From Mesorhizobium sp. L2C084A000 (lineage in GTDB: Bacteria > Pseudomonadota > Alphaproteobacteria > Rhizobiales > Rhizobiaceae), in NCBI RefSeq assembly GCF_000502875.1, contig NZ_AYWX01000002.1, positions 663,043 to 709,527 of the forward strand: a stretch of DNA of 46,485 nt. The letters run 5' to 3'. The translations under genes were made by a program, and so were the position numbers. This document shows, one piece after another, positions 35,213 to 44,329 of this stretch. The notes beneath the pieces were generated by a model. The model was not told where the DNA came from and did no database searches. It saw only the letters and a list, made by a program, of their open reading frames with translations. Each line of letters opens with the position of its first letter. The first letter of the stretch is position 1.

Positions 35213-36394
35213 CTAGACCATGCGGCTGAGCGCCTCGAAGAAGGCGACGATCTCGACATCGAGCGGATCGTCGACCGGCTCGGGCTGCGACGACATCTTG
35301 GCGATCACCACTTCGGTCCTTGGATCGACATACAGCCACTGACCATGGATGCCGATGCCGCAATAGGCGCCGCTCGGCAAACCGGTCTGGTACCATTTGT
35401 TGCGGTAACGGCCTTTGGGAAACAGCGGCAGCATCGCGCCGCGCTGCCAGGCGTCCGCACTGCCGCCAGTGCTGGTCGTGTCGCGTACCCACACCTCGGG
35501 CACGATGCGGCGGCCATTGGCCACCCCGCCTTGCCGCATCATCTCGCCAACACGCGCCAAGTCGCGCGGCGTCACCGAAATGCCGCCGGCAGTGCGCGCC
35601 GTGCCCTCCATGTCGACGCCGATCGAGGCTTCGCTGACAGCGCCGAGCGGCAGCCACAGCTTCTCGCGCATCAGGTCGCTGAACCGCTGGCCCGACGCGC
35701 GCTCGAGCAGCAGGCCGAGCAGGTCGGAATTCGGCGAGCGGTAGCGGAAGGTCTGGCCATGCGGCTCTGCAAGGCGTTGCAAGGTCAAAATGAATTCGCG
35801 CAGGCTCTCCGTGCCGCCGCCCGGATTCCACAGCGTGGCGCGACGATAGCGGGCGAAAGCGCTCTCCGGATCGAGATAGGCCTCCTCGAAATCGAGGCTG
35901 ACGCTCATGTCGAGCACATGCCGCACGCTCGCATCGCCATAGGCAGAGCCGGCGGCTTCAGGGATGTAGGCCGTCACCGGCGCTTCCGGGTCGAACACCC
36001 CCTCGCCTTGCAATATGCCGGCGATGATGGCTGTCACCGACTTGCTGATCGAGAAGATGATGTGGCGGGCGCCGAAATCCATATGCGGGGCGAACCAGTC
36101 GCCGACGATCTTGCCGCCTTTCATCACCGTCAGTGCGTCGGTGCTCGAACGTGCGAGAAATTCAGCCACCGTCTCCGGTGTGCCGGCGATCACGACCTTT
36201 TCGCCGAGTAGGCCGCCCATATCGCGCACGGGGGTTTCGACAACGCCCGACGCCGCCGCCACGCGGGCGGTCGGCACCAGTTCGCCGAGATTCTGGAACG
36301 ACCACCGATTGAACGGGTTCTCGCGCCAGTTGGCGAGCACCACCTGGTTGCGCCGGAAGCCATAGCGGGTCTCGAACACGGTCTTGCCGGTCAT
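35213..36394 (-). CDS. Serine hydrolase of the beta-lactamase/NylB-like family, paralog A
   Basis: 393-residue penicillin-binding-fold hydrolase. Catalytic S-x-x-K is S115-I-S-K118 ([11 protein letters not shown]), the conserved tyrosine is Y218 in [12 protein letters not shown], and HGQW near the C-terminus takes the place of the KTG element. This pattern, with YRSxxxD, is that of 6-aminohexanoate-dimer hydrolase (NylB) and related esterases rather than true beta-lactamases. No signal peptide is visible, which also argues against resistance. The N-terminal block [18 protein letters not shown] is shared with the upstream paralog. The two genes are 36 bp apart on the same strand and probably co-transcribed. 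The substrate (amide or ester) is unknown. Confidence 0.85.
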   Translation of the reverse strand: MTGKTVFETRYGFRRNQVVLANWRENPFNRWSFQNLGELVPTARVAAASGVVETPVRDMGGLLGEKVVIAGTPETVAEFLARSSTDALTVMKGGKIVGDWFAPHMDFGARHIIFSISKSVTAIIAGILQGEGVFDPEAPVTAYIPEAAGSAYGDASVRHVLDMSVSLDFEEAYLDPESAFARYRRATLWNPGGGTESLREFILTLQRLAEPHGQTFRYRSPNSDLLGLLLERASGQRFSDLMREKLWLPLGAVSEASIGVDMEGTARTAGGISVTPRDLARVGEMMRQGGVANGRRIVPEVWVRDTTSTGGSADAWQRGAMLPLFPKGRYRNKWYQTGLPSGAYCGIGIHGQWLYVDPRTEVVIAKMSSQPEPVDDPLDVEIVAFFEALSRMV

Positions 36395-36430
36395 GGCGTT
36401 TCCTTCCGGGTCGTTTCTTCTTTGTGGGGC

Positions 36431-37627
36431 TCAGCGAAGTGCCGTGGCGATAGCGTGCACGGCCTTCAGCGTCGCTATGGAATAGGCACCATTGGCGAAA
36501 TCCGGCCAGGTCGAAAGCTTCACCACGACCATTCCGGTGTTCCAGTCGATATGGATCATCTGACCGAACACGCCGCGGCACATCAGTGCGCGCGAGCGCG
36601 GGTCCTCGATCCAGAACTGGTTGCGATAGCTGCCCTCCGGCAGACTGGGGCTGAAGTCAGGCCCATGCCTGCCGTTGCGTGTTGCCTCGATCCAGTCGGC
36701 CGGCACGACGCTGCCACCATTGTCGAGGATCATCTGGCCGAAGCGGCCATAGTCGCGCAGCGTCGCGTTGAAGCCGCCATCCGCCACCGCATAGCCGGCG
36801 CTATCGACCGTGAAGCAGGCGCTTTCATCAGCGCCGAGCTTTTGCCAGAGTTCTTCCGAAACCAGCTGCGGAAGCCGTTTGCCCGTCACCCGTTCCATGA
36901 TGAAGGCAAGCACGTCGGTCTCGATCGAGCGGTATTCGAATTGGGCACCATGCGGGCGGATCGTTTCCTTCAAGCCCAGGATCAGCTCGAACATGTGCGA
37001 TGGCCAGCGAAAGGCCGGATCGCTGCCCGGCGGCACCGGCTTCCAGCCGGTGGCGACATCGACCTGGCCAATGTCCGAATAGCGGTCGGTGTATTCCTCG
37101 GAGAAGCGGACGCCGCTGGTCATGTCCAGCACATGCTGCACACTGGCGCCGGCCCAGCCGGTAACGCCGAGCTCCGGCAGGTAGTCCGTTACCGGTCTGG
37201 CCGGATCGATCAGGCCGCGCCCAACCAGTATGCCGAACACCGAACCGGTAAGGGACTTCGCCATTGACTGCGACAGGTGCAGCGTGCGCTCATCCATGCC
37301 GTTGAAGTAGCGCTCATAGGCGACCTTGCCGTCCTTGAGCACCAGGAAGCCGTCCGTATAGGTCTCGTCGAGCAGCCCGGCGAGCGTCGTCGGCGCGCCT
37401 GTGCTGTCCTCGACCGTCAGCCCGTCGAGATCGGCCTCGGCGCGTTCGAAGCGGTGGCGATGGCCATTGCCGCGCCAGACTTCGGCGGTCGGCAGAATTT
37501 CACGGATGTTCTGGAACGCCCAGCGGTTCCACGGCGGCCGGTCCCAGTCGAGCTTCGGCGGTACCATGGCGGGCGGCGAGCCCTGCATGATCGGCGGCCG
37601 CGGATCGGAATTGCGATAGGAGTCCAT
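36431..37627 (-). CDS. Serine hydrolase of the beta-lactamase/NylB-like family, paralog B
   Basis: 398-residue paralog of the downstream gene. ATG at 37627 with AAAGGAC upstream. Catalytic motif S121-M-A-K124 (LSQSMAKSLTGS), conserved Tyr232 in FEYRSIETDVLA, C-terminal GVFGQMIHIDWNTG. Shares the N-terminal block WNRWAFQNIREILPTAEV with paralog A. Cytoplasmic by lack of a signal peptide. It lies just downstream of the polyamine-type ABC operon but is separated from it by a strong terminator, so it must have its own promoter in the short 69-bp gap or be read through. Whether it acts on amides related to that transport substrate is unknown. Confidence 0.85.
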   Translation of the reverse strand: MDSYRNSDPRPPIMQGSPPAMVPPKLDWDRPPWNRWAFQNIREILPTAEVWRGNGHRHRFERAEADLDGLTVEDSTGAPTTLAGLLDETYTDGFLVLKDGKVAYERYFNGMDERTLHLSQSMAKSLTGSVFGILVGRGLIDPARPVTDYLPELGVTGWAGASVQHVLDMTSGVRFSEEYTDRYSDIGQVDVATGWKPVPPGSDPAFRWPSHMFELILGLKETIRPHGAQFEYRSIETDVLAFIMERVTGKRLPQLVSEELWQKLGADESACFTVDSAGYAVADGGFNATLRDYGRFGQMILDNGGSVVPADWIEATRNGRHGPDFSPSLPEGSYRNQFWIEDPRSRALMCRGVFGQMIHIDWNTGMVVVKLSTWPDFANGAYSIATLKAVHAIATALR

Positions 37628-37650
37628 GACGGCCGAGTCCTTTGAACATG

Positions 37651-37684
37651 AAAACGGACCCGGCGGCGTGTGCCGCCGGGTCCG
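37651..37684 (-). terminator. Rho-independent terminator of the ABC transporter operon
   Basis: Perfect 13-bp stem CGGACCCGGCGGC (37655-37667) / GCCGCCGGGTCCG (37672-37684) with a 4-nt loop. Read on the minus strand it is followed by TTTT. It begins 12 nt after the binding-protein stop codon. Confidence 0.8.
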
Positions 37685-37695
37685 TCGAACCCAGT

Positions 37696-38730
37696 TTATT
37701 TCTGCAACTCGGTCCAGATCTTGGTGTAAATTTCCTGGGTCTCCGGCGAGCACATCTGCTGCAGCTCGCCACGTGGCTTGTCCGCGGCCGGAATGATGAC
37801 TTCGGGCGCGTCCTTCATGTCGGCCGGCATGTACTTGTCCGAGCCGGTGATGGCATTGGCGTAGCGATGGAAGGCCGAGAGACCTGCCGCGTTTTCCGGG
37901 TCCATGATGAAGTTCTGGAAAAGCTTGGCGTTCTCGACGTTCTTGGCTTCCTTAAGAACGACGACGTTGTCGCTCCACAGGCCGAAGCCTTCTTTCGGAT
38001 AGTTGTAGTGGATGGCCGGGTTGGCCAGCCGCTGGCGCAGCGCCGAGCCGTTCCAATCGCTGGTCGCCTTGAAGTCGCCGGCGCCCATCTTCTCGATGGT
38101 GTTGTATTCCATCGCGATCCAGTTCGGCTTGGCCGCCACCAACAGGTCGCGCACCTTCTTCAGCACCGCCTTGTCGTCGGTGCATTGCTGGCCGCCGACA
38201 TACTTGATCGCGGCGAACATCACATCGCCCATCTCCGGAACGACATTGACCTTGCCCTTGAGCTCGTCAGGCGTGTTGAAGATGATACCCCAGCTATCGG
38301 CCGGCCCCTTGTAGGCATCGGTGTTGACGACCACGCCGATCGTGCCCCACGCCCATGGAACACTGTATTTGCGACCCGGATCGAAATCGGGATTGGCCCA
38401 TTCCGGCGCCACGTTCTTGAAGTTTTCCATCTTGCCAGGATCGGTCTCCTGGATGAGGCCTTCCTTGATCCAGATCGGCACGTAGGTCTGCGACGGCACC
38501 GCAATGTCGAAGCCGGTGCCTCCCTGGCGAACCTTGGCCAGCGCGGTGTCGTTGGAATCGTAGTCGGTGATGGTCACTTTGACGTTGTATTTGGCCTCGA
38601 ACTTCTTGATCACGTCGGGGCTGGTGTAGTTGCCCCAATTGTAGATGTTGAGCACGCCGTCGGCGCGGGCCAGGCCCGTCGAGGCGAGCAACGCCAACCC
38701 CATGGCGGTTGCTGTTGTCTTCCAGTTCAT
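37696..38730 (-). CDS. Polyamine-type ABC transporter, periplasmic binding protein (PotD/PotF family)
   Basis: 344-residue exported solute-binding protein; last gene of the ABC operon. The signal peptide is residues 1-23 (MNWKTTATAMGLALLASTG, cleaved near ARA|DG). The mature start VLNIYNWGNYTSPDVIKKFE is characteristic of spermidine/putrescine binding proteins (NIYNWxxY). FDIAVPSQTYVPIWIKEGLI and VPWAWGTIGVVVNTDAY follow the same family pattern. Start at ATG 38730 with GGGAG upstream. Whether the ligand is putrescine, spermidine or another cation is not readable. A neighbouring acetylpolyamine amidohydrolase supports polyamines. Confidence 0.88.
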   Translation of the reverse strand: MNWKTTATAMGLALLASTGLARADGVLNIYNWGNYTSPDVIKKFEAKYNVKVTITDYDSNDTALAKVRQGGTGFDIAVPSQTYVPIWIKEGLIQETDPGKMENFKNVAPEWANPDFDPGRKYSVPWAWGTIGVVVNTDAYKGPADSWGIIFNTPDELKGKVNVVPEMGDVMFAAIKYVGGQQCTDDKAVLKKVRDLLVAAKPNWIAMEYNTIEKMGAGDFKATSDWNGSALRQRLANPAIHYNYPKEGFGLWSDNVVVLKEAKNVENAKLFQNFIMDPENAAGLSAFHRYANAITGSDKYMPADMKDAPEVIIPAADKPRGELQQMCSPETQEIYTKIWTELQK

Positions 38731-38753
38731 GGTTTTAACTCCCATTTTTCGGT

Positions 38754-39554
38754 TCAGTCTCGTTTCCTGCTGACGAAGAAAAACAACGTGACGATCGCGA
38801 CCGAAAGCAGCAGGAAGGCGGTCGATATCGCGTTGATCTCGGGTGTGATGCCGCGGCGGATCTGGCCGAGCATGTAGGTGGGCAGCGTGTCCTGGCCGCC
38901 TGATTTGACGAACTCGGTGATGACGACGTCGTCGAGCGAGATGACGAAGGCCAGCATCAGCCCGGCCAGGATGCCAGGCCACAGAAGCGGCAGCGTGATG
39001 CGCCGGAAAGCCTTCCAGGGCGTCGCGTAGAGGTCGGCTGCGGCACGCTCCAGCGTCAGGTCCATATTCTCAAGCCGCGCCCGGATCGGCAAATAGGCAA
39101 AGGGAATGCAGAACGCCGTGTGCGCGGCGACCAGATAGCCGATGCCGGAATAGCCGGTGAAGATCTTGATGCGCGAGAAGAAGATCAGCAGCGCCACGCC
39201 GGTGACGATCTCGGGCACCATCAGCGGCTGGTTGATCGCCGCATATTTGAAGGTGAGGCCGGGATAGGGCGCGGTGCGGGTGGTGGCGAGCGCCGCCATG
39301 GTGGCAAAGATCGTGGAGAGCACCGCCGCGATGGAGCCAATCTGGAAGGAACGCAGCGTGGCATCGACGACCTGCGTGTTCTGCCATGCCGACTGAAACC
39401 ATTTCAGCGAAAAGCCGCCCCATTCGGAGGTCGAGCTCGCCGCGTTGAAGGCATAGATGACCAGCACGATGATCGGCAGATACAGCACGATAAAGCAGGT
39501 TGCGGCGATCGCGGTGAATCCTGGCTGGTGCTTGATGGAAAAGTTCTTAGCCAT
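38754..39554 (-). CDS. Polyamine-type ABC transporter permease (PotC/PotI family)
   Basis: 266-residue inner-membrane permease with about six hydrophobic segments (first at FTAIAATCFIVLYLPIIVLV; last at FLLLSVAIVTLFFFV). The EAA loop that contacts the ATPase is ERAAADLYATPWKAFRRITL, followed by PLLWPGILAG. The ATG at 39554 overlaps the end of the other permease gene by 8 bp, so translation is coupled; GGGGGTG lies just upstream. An ATG-initiated longer form in the same frame (to 39593) would overlap further and is unlikely. Third gene of the operon. Confidence 0.88.
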   Translation of the reverse strand: MAKNFSIKHQPGFTAIAATCFIVLYLPIIVLVIYAFNAASSTSEWGGFSLKWFQSAWQNTQVVDATLRSFQIGSIAAVLSTIFATMAALATTRTAPYPGLTFKYAAINQPLMVPEIVTGVALLIFFSRIKIFTGYSGIGYLVAAHTAFCIPFAYLPIRARLENMDLTLERAAADLYATPWKAFRRITLPLLWPGILAGLMLAFVISLDDVVITEFVKSGGQDTLPTYMLGQIRRGITPEINAISTAFLLLSVAIVTLFFFVSRKRD

Positions 39555-40467
39555 GACGCACCCCCGATCTTCCGGCATTGCGCACATAGGCAAGCAGCGC
39601 CACCATGACGATGATCATGACGGCGATCGACAGCGCCGAGCCGAGTGGCCAGTTGCGACCCTGCCCGAACTGCAATTCGATCAGGTTGGACAGCATCATG
39701 TTCTTGCCGCCGCCAAGAACGCTCGGTGTCACATAGGCGCCAAGTGCTGGAATGAAGACCAGTATGGAGCCGGCGATGACACCCGGCTTGACCAGCGGAA
39801 AGATGATCCGCCGCAGCACCTGGAAGCGCGACGCGTAAAGGTCGTACCCCGCCTCGACCAACCGGAAATCGAGCTTTTCCATGCTGGCATAGATCGGCAG
39901 CACCATCAGCGGCAGGTAGACATAGGCCATGCCGATCAGGATCGCCGTGTCGGTGTAGAGTATCTGGATGGGCGCCGAGATGATGCCGAGCTTGAGCAGG
40001 ATCGTGTTGATGATGCCTTCGTTGCGGATGATCTGCAGCACCGCGAAGGTGCGGATCAGGAGGTTGGTCCAGAACGGAATGGTGATCAGGAACAGCCAGA
40101 GATCGCGGGTCTTTTCGCTGCGCGTCGCCATGAAATAGGCGGTCGGGAAACCAAGCACCAAAGTGGCGATCGTCGTCACCACCGAGAGCTTGATCGAGCG
40201 CAGGAAGATGGTGACGTGGGCGGCGGCGATCGAAAGCGTGTCGTCGAAGATATCGCGTTCCAGAAACACCGATATCCAGGCTTCCGGCGAGAACTGCCAC
40301 TTCACGTCGCCATAGGAGCCTGGCGTCAGGAACGAGTAGACGAGCACGATCAGCAAGGGGCCGGTCGCGGCGAGGAAAATGACCAGCAGCGCTGGCGCTG
40401 ACAAAAGCCAGCGGTCACGGACATCGCGCCGCTCCGCTGCCTTGGCGACTTCTTCCGCGGTCGCCAT
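39547..40467 (-). CDS. Polyamine-type ABC transporter permease (PotB/PotH family)
   Basis: 306-residue inner-membrane permease. A polar N-terminus (MATAEEVAKAAERRDVRDRW) is followed by a first hydrophobic segment (LLSAPALLVIFLAATGPLLI) and five further ones. The EAA loop is VEAGYDLYASRFQVLRRIIF with PLVKPGVIAG after it. A periplasmic stretch between segments 1 and 2 (~60 residues) is usual for PotB/PotH proteins. It starts 2 bp after the ATPase stop and overlaps the second permease by 8 bp. With its partner it should form the heterodimeric channel. Confidence 0.88.
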   Translation of the reverse strand: MATAEEVAKAAERRDVRDRWLLSAPALLVIFLAATGPLLIVLVYSFLTPGSYGDVKWQFSPEAWISVFLERDIFDDTLSIAAAHVTIFLRSIKLSVVTTIATLVLGFPTAYFMATRSEKTRDLWLFLITIPFWTNLLIRTFAVLQIIRNEGIINTILLKLGIISAPIQILYTDTAILIGMAYVYLPLMVLPIYASMEKLDFRLVEAGYDLYASRFQVLRRIIFPLVKPGVIAGSILVFIPALGAYVTPSVLGGGKNMMLSNLIELQFGQGRNWPLGSALSIAVMIIVMVALLAYVRNAGRSGVRHG

Positions 40468-40469
40468 CG

Positions 40470-41564
40470 TCAGTCCTTCAGGACCTGAGCGGCATCGCTG
40501 CCGATGAGGATGCCGACTGCGTCGCCCTTCTCGAAACCGCAGCCCGCGCTGCGCGTGTTCTGCTGGCGTACGGTGAAGAGTTCGCCACTGTCGAGATGAA
40601 CATGGATGTGGGTGTCGGTGCCGAAATAGACGATGTTTTCGACCGTCCCCGACAGTTCGCCCTTGGCCTTGGTCAGCTTGGCGTGTTCGGGCCGAACCAC
40701 CACCGTGGCGTTGGGTTTGGGCTGGAAACTCTGGGCCACGGTCGCCTCGATGGTCGCACCGGATTTGAGCGTGGCGCGCGCCTTGCCGTTGGCCATCTCG
40801 CTGATGGCGGCGGTGAGGAAGTTGGTTTCACCGATGAAGTCGGCGACGAAGCGCTCCGCCGGCTTGTCGTAGATATCCCAGGGCGAACCGACCTGCAGGA
40901 TCTTGCCCGATGACATCACCGCGATGCGGTCTGACATGGTCAGCGCTTCTTCCTGGTCGTGGGTGACGAAGATGAAGGTGATACCGGTCTCGTGCTGCAG
41001 CCGTTTCAACTCGATCTGCATCTCCTTGCGCAGCTTGTAGTCAAGCGCCGACAGCGGCTCATCGAGCAAAAGCACCTTCGGCTGCGGCGCCAAAGCGCGG
41101 GCCAAAGCCACGCGCTGCTGCTGGCCGCCGGAGATCTGGCTGGTGCGACGACCAGCGAGTGCCTCCATCTTGACCAGCTTCAGCATCTCGGCGACGCGCG
41201 CCTTGATCTCCGCCTTCGGCTTGCCCAGCATTTCCAGGCCAAAGCCGATATTGTCGGCGACCGTCATGTGCGGGAACAGCGCATAGGACTGGAAAACGGT
41301 GTTAACCGGCCGCTTGAAGGGCGGCAGCGGCGCGATGTCCTGGCCGTAGAGCAGGATTTCACCGGCGGTTGGAAAGTCGAAGCCGGCGATCAGCCTGAGC
41401 AACGTCGTCTTGCCGCAGCCGGATGGCCCCAGCAACGTGAAGAATTCGTTCTCCCGGATAGATACCGAGACCGTGTCGAGGGCAGCTACCTGCCCCTCAC
41501 CTGATCCGAAAATTTTGCTGACGTTTACTACTTCAATCGCATTCCGATCCGGTTTGTCCGGCAC
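40470..41564 (-). CDS. Polyamine-type ABC transporter ATPase (PotA/PotG family)
   Basis: 364-residue ATP-binding subunit, first gene of the operon. Walker A GPSGCGKT (46-53), Q-loop in [10 protein letters not shown], signature ISGGQQQ (144-150), Walker B VLLLDEP (164-170), D-loop SALD and switch His202 in THDQEEA. The C-terminal ~120 residues form the TOBE-type regulatory domain usual in this family ([20 protein letters not shown]). GTG start at 41564 with GAGG 8 nt upstream. Energises import through the two permeases; the operon runs ATPase, permease, permease, binding protein and ends in a strong terminator. Confidence 0.92.
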   Translation of the reverse strand: MPDKPDRNAIEVVNVSKIFGSGEGQVAALDTVSVSIRENEFFTLLGPSGCGKTTLLRLIAGFDFPTAGEILLYGQDIAPLPPFKRPVNTVFQSYALFPHMTVADNIGFGLEMLGKPKAEIKARVAEMLKLVKMEALAGRRTSQISGGQQQRVALARALAPQPKVLLLDEPLSALDYKLRKEMQIELKRLQHETGITFIFVTHDQEEALTMSDRIAVMSSGKILQVGSPWDIYDKPAERFVADFIGETNFLTAAISEMANGKARATLKSGATIEATVAQSFQPKPNATVVVRPEHAKLTKAKGELSGTVENIVYFGTDTHIHVHLDSGELFTVRQQNTRSAGCGFEKGDAVGILIGSDAAQVLKD

Positions 41565-41618
41565 GATTACGCCTCACTGTTGACCCCGCTCTTGCTGGCG
41601 GAGCTCTTCCCCTGTTCG

Positions 41619-41630
41619 ATGTGACCACAT
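41619..41630. promoter_or_regulatory. Candidate operator in the ABC operon leader
   Basis: Short inverted repeat ATGTG-AC-CACAT, 55 bp before the ATPase start codon in the 141-bp gap behind the amidohydrolase gene. The size and GTG/CAC arms would suit a GntR- or TetR-type site. No protein is assigned. Confidence 0.3.
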
Positions 41631-41705
41631 GGCCGGTGGGTTGGCAAGCCCGGCATTGGGTCACAGTTCAATCAGTCATTGAGGCCTGCAAGCCCCATGC
41701 CATAG

Positions 41706-43385
41706 TCAGGCCTGATAGGTGACCTTGCCGCCGCAAATCGTCGTCACCGGCCGCACCTTGTGCAGGTCGGCCGGGGCGGTGTTCTCGATATCCATCGACA
41801 AAACCACCAGATCGGCCATGTAGCCTGACTTCAGCGTGCCCTTGCGGTGCTCGGCGAATTCGGCGTAGGCGCCCTCGATCGTGTAACCGGCGATCGCTTC
41901 ATGCAGTGAGAAACTCTGGTCCGGGTCGCTTTCTGCCCACGGTTTGCGCAACACTGCCGCCTGAATGCCCAGGATCGGATCGATCGGCGACACCGGCCAA
42001 TCGGATGCGAAGACGACATGCGCGCCGGCATCCTTCAAGGTCCGCCAGGCATAGCTCAGCGGCCAGCGCGCCGGCCCGATGCGCGATACCGTCGGCTCCA
42101 GCGGAAAATCCATTGCGCCGGGCGGATGCGGCGGTTGCATGGAGGCAATGACGCCGAGTTCGGCGAAACGCGGCACATCAGCGGTGGTGGTGACCTCGAT
42201 GTGCTCGACGCGGTGACGGCTGTCGCGCTTGCCGTTCGCCTTCTGCGCCGCCTCATAACCGTCGAGCACCGCGCGCACCGCGCCGTCGCCGATCGAGTGC
42301 ACGGCGATCTGCAACCCGCGTCTGTCGACCGCGACGGCTAGATCGATGAATTGTTGCGGCGTGAACAGCGGCTCGCCAACCCAGTCCGGGCGGTCGGCAT
42401 AGGGCTCGACCATGACAGCTGTCCAGGAATCGAGAACGCCGTCGTAGAACACCTTGACCATGCCCGACGACAGCCATTCGCTGTTGTAGCGTTCGGCCAT
42501 ATCGGACGCCTTGTCGAGCATGTCGAGCGTCATGAAATTCTTGTAGTGGAACGGGATCTTGACGCGGCAGGGCAAACCTTCCTCGGCGTCGATCTCGGCC
42601 AGCAGCTCAAGTTGATAGAGATTGCCGTCCATGTTCTGGATCGAGGTGATGCCGTGGCGGGCGCACCAGGCGAGCCCGCGCCGCATGATGTCGCGGTCGG
42701 CGTCCCGCTCGGCCGTCGTCGGCATCGGGTCCGGCTCGCCGCCGGTCGACAGCCCCAGCCGCACCCGGCCTTCGCCGGCAAGGTCGAGCACCGGGCCAAA
42801 GGCCTCGCCTTCGCGCAATTCACCCGCGGCCAGTCCGTCGTCGCCCATGACGATCTCATTGCCAGGGCCGAGCGTGCGCCCCTGCAGGATGCCGGCCATT
42901 TCCAGCGCCTTGGTGTTGGCCCACATGGTGTGATGGTCGGGCGCCGCCATGCAGAACGGTCGATCGGGCAAAATGGCGTCGAGGTGATGGCGCGTCACGC
43001 GCTCGCTGCCGAGCACGGTGTAGTCGACGCCTTGGCCGACCAGCATCGTCGCGTCGGGCCGGGTCGGCGCATAGCCGCGGATCGCCTTCTGCAGCGCCTC
43101 GAAGCCATGAATACCGGTGAGTTGAAGGTGGGCAAGTTCAGCCCCGCCCGAAAACAGATGCATATGGGCTTCGATGAACCCCGGGACCACCGAACCGCCC
43201 TTGGCGTCGATCACCTTGGTGGCCGGTCCCTTGAACTCTTCGATGGAGGCGCGGCTGCCGATGGCGATGATGGCGCCGTCCTTGACGGCGACGGCCTCGG
43301 CGGCGGGATTGTCGTCGTCCATGGTCCGTACACGACCGTTGATGACGATCAGATCCGCATTGTGACCCGCACCTGTGACAGACAT
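41706..43385 (-). CDS. YtcJ-type metal-dependent amidohydrolase
   Basis: 559-residue member of the amidohydrolase superfamily (amidohydrolase 3/YtcJ group). Beta-sandwich ends at both termini (ADLIVINGRVRTMDDD; GYMADLVVLSMDIENTAPAD) enclose a TIM barrel. Metal-site residues: H74-x-H76 (PGFIEAHMHLFSG), a central VKVFYDGVLD (often Lys or a carboxylate here), HSIGDGAV, RHRVEHIE and FASDWPV. ATG at 43385 with GCGGAG 6 nt before; the open frame further upstream lacks homology. Substrate cannot be named; family members act on cyclic or linear amides. Position between the polyamine ABC operon and an acetylpolyamine deacetylase suggests an amide from the same route (inference). Confidence 0.85.
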   Translation of the reverse strand: MSVTGAGHNADLIVINGRVRTMDDDNPAAEAVAVKDGAIIAIGSRASIEEFKGPATKVIDAKGGSVVPGFIEAHMHLFSGGAELAHLQLTGIHGFEALQKAIRGYAPTRPDATMLVGQGVDYTVLGSERVTRHHLDAILPDRPFCMAAPDHHTMWANTKALEMAGILQGRTLGPGNEIVMGDDGLAAGELREGEAFGPVLDLAGEGRVRLGLSTGGEPDPMPTTAERDADRDIMRRGLAWCARHGITSIQNMDGNLYQLELLAEIDAEEGLPCRVKIPFHYKNFMTLDMLDKASDMAERYNSEWLSSGMVKVFYDGVLDSWTAVMVEPYADRPDWVGEPLFTPQQFIDLAVAVDRRGLQIAVHSIGDGAVRAVLDGYEAAQKANGKRDSRHRVEHIEVTTTADVPRFAELGVIASMQPPHPPGAMDFPLEPTVSRIGPARWPLSYAWRTLKDAGAHVVFASDWPVSPIDPILGIQAAVLRKPWAESDPDQSFSLHEAIAGYTIEGAYAEFAEHRKGTLKSGYMADLVVLSMDIENTAPADLHKVRPVTTICGGKVTYQA

Positions 43386-43646
43386 CGCGACTCCGCGCTT
43401 TTGACGACTGACTGGGACCGACAACCCCTCATGTCCAACGACCTGCCACTCCACCGGAGCGGCGCCATGGGACGAAAAAGAATGCCAGCGCGCTGTCTTG
43501 GAAATTCCCCTTGTCATCCCAAGAGGCAGCGTGGATAAAGAATGCGACTGATTATTCGCGTTTGTCAACATACCGAATCTGGAATGTATTGTGGACAGCA
43601 AGCTCCCACCATGTTGAGACCAGGCGGGGAACGAGGACATCGGACA

Positions 43647-44303
43647 GTGAAGCGCAGTCTCGACCGCAAAACCAGGATAGCGCTCGAACCGCGCAAACAG
43701 CCGCGGCAACAACGTTCCAGCAAGGTGGTCGACCGGATTCTCGACGCAGCGCTGGTTTTGACGCGCGAGCAAGGAACCAAGACGCCGACGACGCTCGCCA
43801 TTGCGCAGCGCGCAGGCTTGTCAGTTGGTTCGATCTACCAATACTTTCCCAACAAGGAAGCCATTCTTCTGGACCTCGCCCGGCGCTGGCTGTCATCCTT
43901 TCCCGAGGTGATCGCCAAGCGTATCAAGGTCGCCCCGCCCACCAATCGTGAAGAGTTTCGGCAGGAAGTGCGCAGGCTCTTCACCGACACGTCCAGGCTC
44001 TACCTGGAAAACGCCACCCTGATGCCGGTGATCGAGGCCATTTCAGGCAACGCGGACCTCAGGCCGATCCAGAACGAATATGACGACCAGATCATCGCCC
44101 TCTACGCCGCATGGCTGCAGCATGTGAACCCGGCACTTGAAGACAAGATCGCCAGCCGGCTCGGTGTGCTGATGATGGAGGTCGGACACGTTTGCCGGCT
44201 TGTGGGGCTGAAAAAGGATCGCAGGACGTTCGACCTCATCGAGGACGATGTGGAAACCATGTGGCTCGCTCTGGTGAGCCCTTATCTCAATCTTGAATCT
44301 TGA
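43647..44303 (+). CDS. TetR-family regulator
   Basis: 218-residue repressor-type regulator with the start at GTG 43647 (GAGGA ~10 nt upstream). In-frame ATGs at 43611 and 43542 would give forms 12 or 35 residues longer. The helix-turn-helix lies in the segment RILDAALVLTREQGTKTPTT, then LAIAQRAGLSVGSIYQYFPN and KEAILLDLARRW. The N-terminus is basic (KTRIALEPRKQPRQQRSSK). The C-terminal ligand/dimer domain shows no recognisable signature. The acetylpolyamine amidohydrolase gene starts 26 bp after its stop, so both form an operon. The YtcJ amidohydrolase is divergent, so it is a likely target too. Confidence 0.88.
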   Translation: MKRSLDRKTRIALEPRKQPRQQRSSKVVDRILDAALVLTREQGTKTPTTLAIAQRAGLSVGSIYQYFPNKEAILLDLARRWLSSFPEVIAKRIKVAPPTNREEFRQEVRRLFTDTSRLYLENATLMPVIEAISGNADLRPIQNEYDDQIIALYAAWLQHVNPALEDKIASRLGVLMMEVGHVCRLVGLKKDRRTFDLIEDDVETMWLALVSPYLNLES

Positions 44304-44329
44304 CTGATTTCACACTTCGAGAGGAATTT

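Noticed and set aside
35085..35831. Upstream extension of tex by about 250 codons
   Set aside because: It overlaps the NylB-like gene in another frame, lacks Tex homology, and the ATG at 35084 has a good ribosome binding site and gives the usual 774-residue length.
37642..38877. 411-codon plus-strand frame across the binding-protein gene
   Set aside because: Antisense to a gene with a clear signal peptide and polyamine-binding-protein motifs; it also starts in the operon terminator.
42351..43538. 395-codon plus-strand frame opposite the YtcJ amidohydrolase
   Set aside because: Antisense image of a gene with intact metal-binding motifs.
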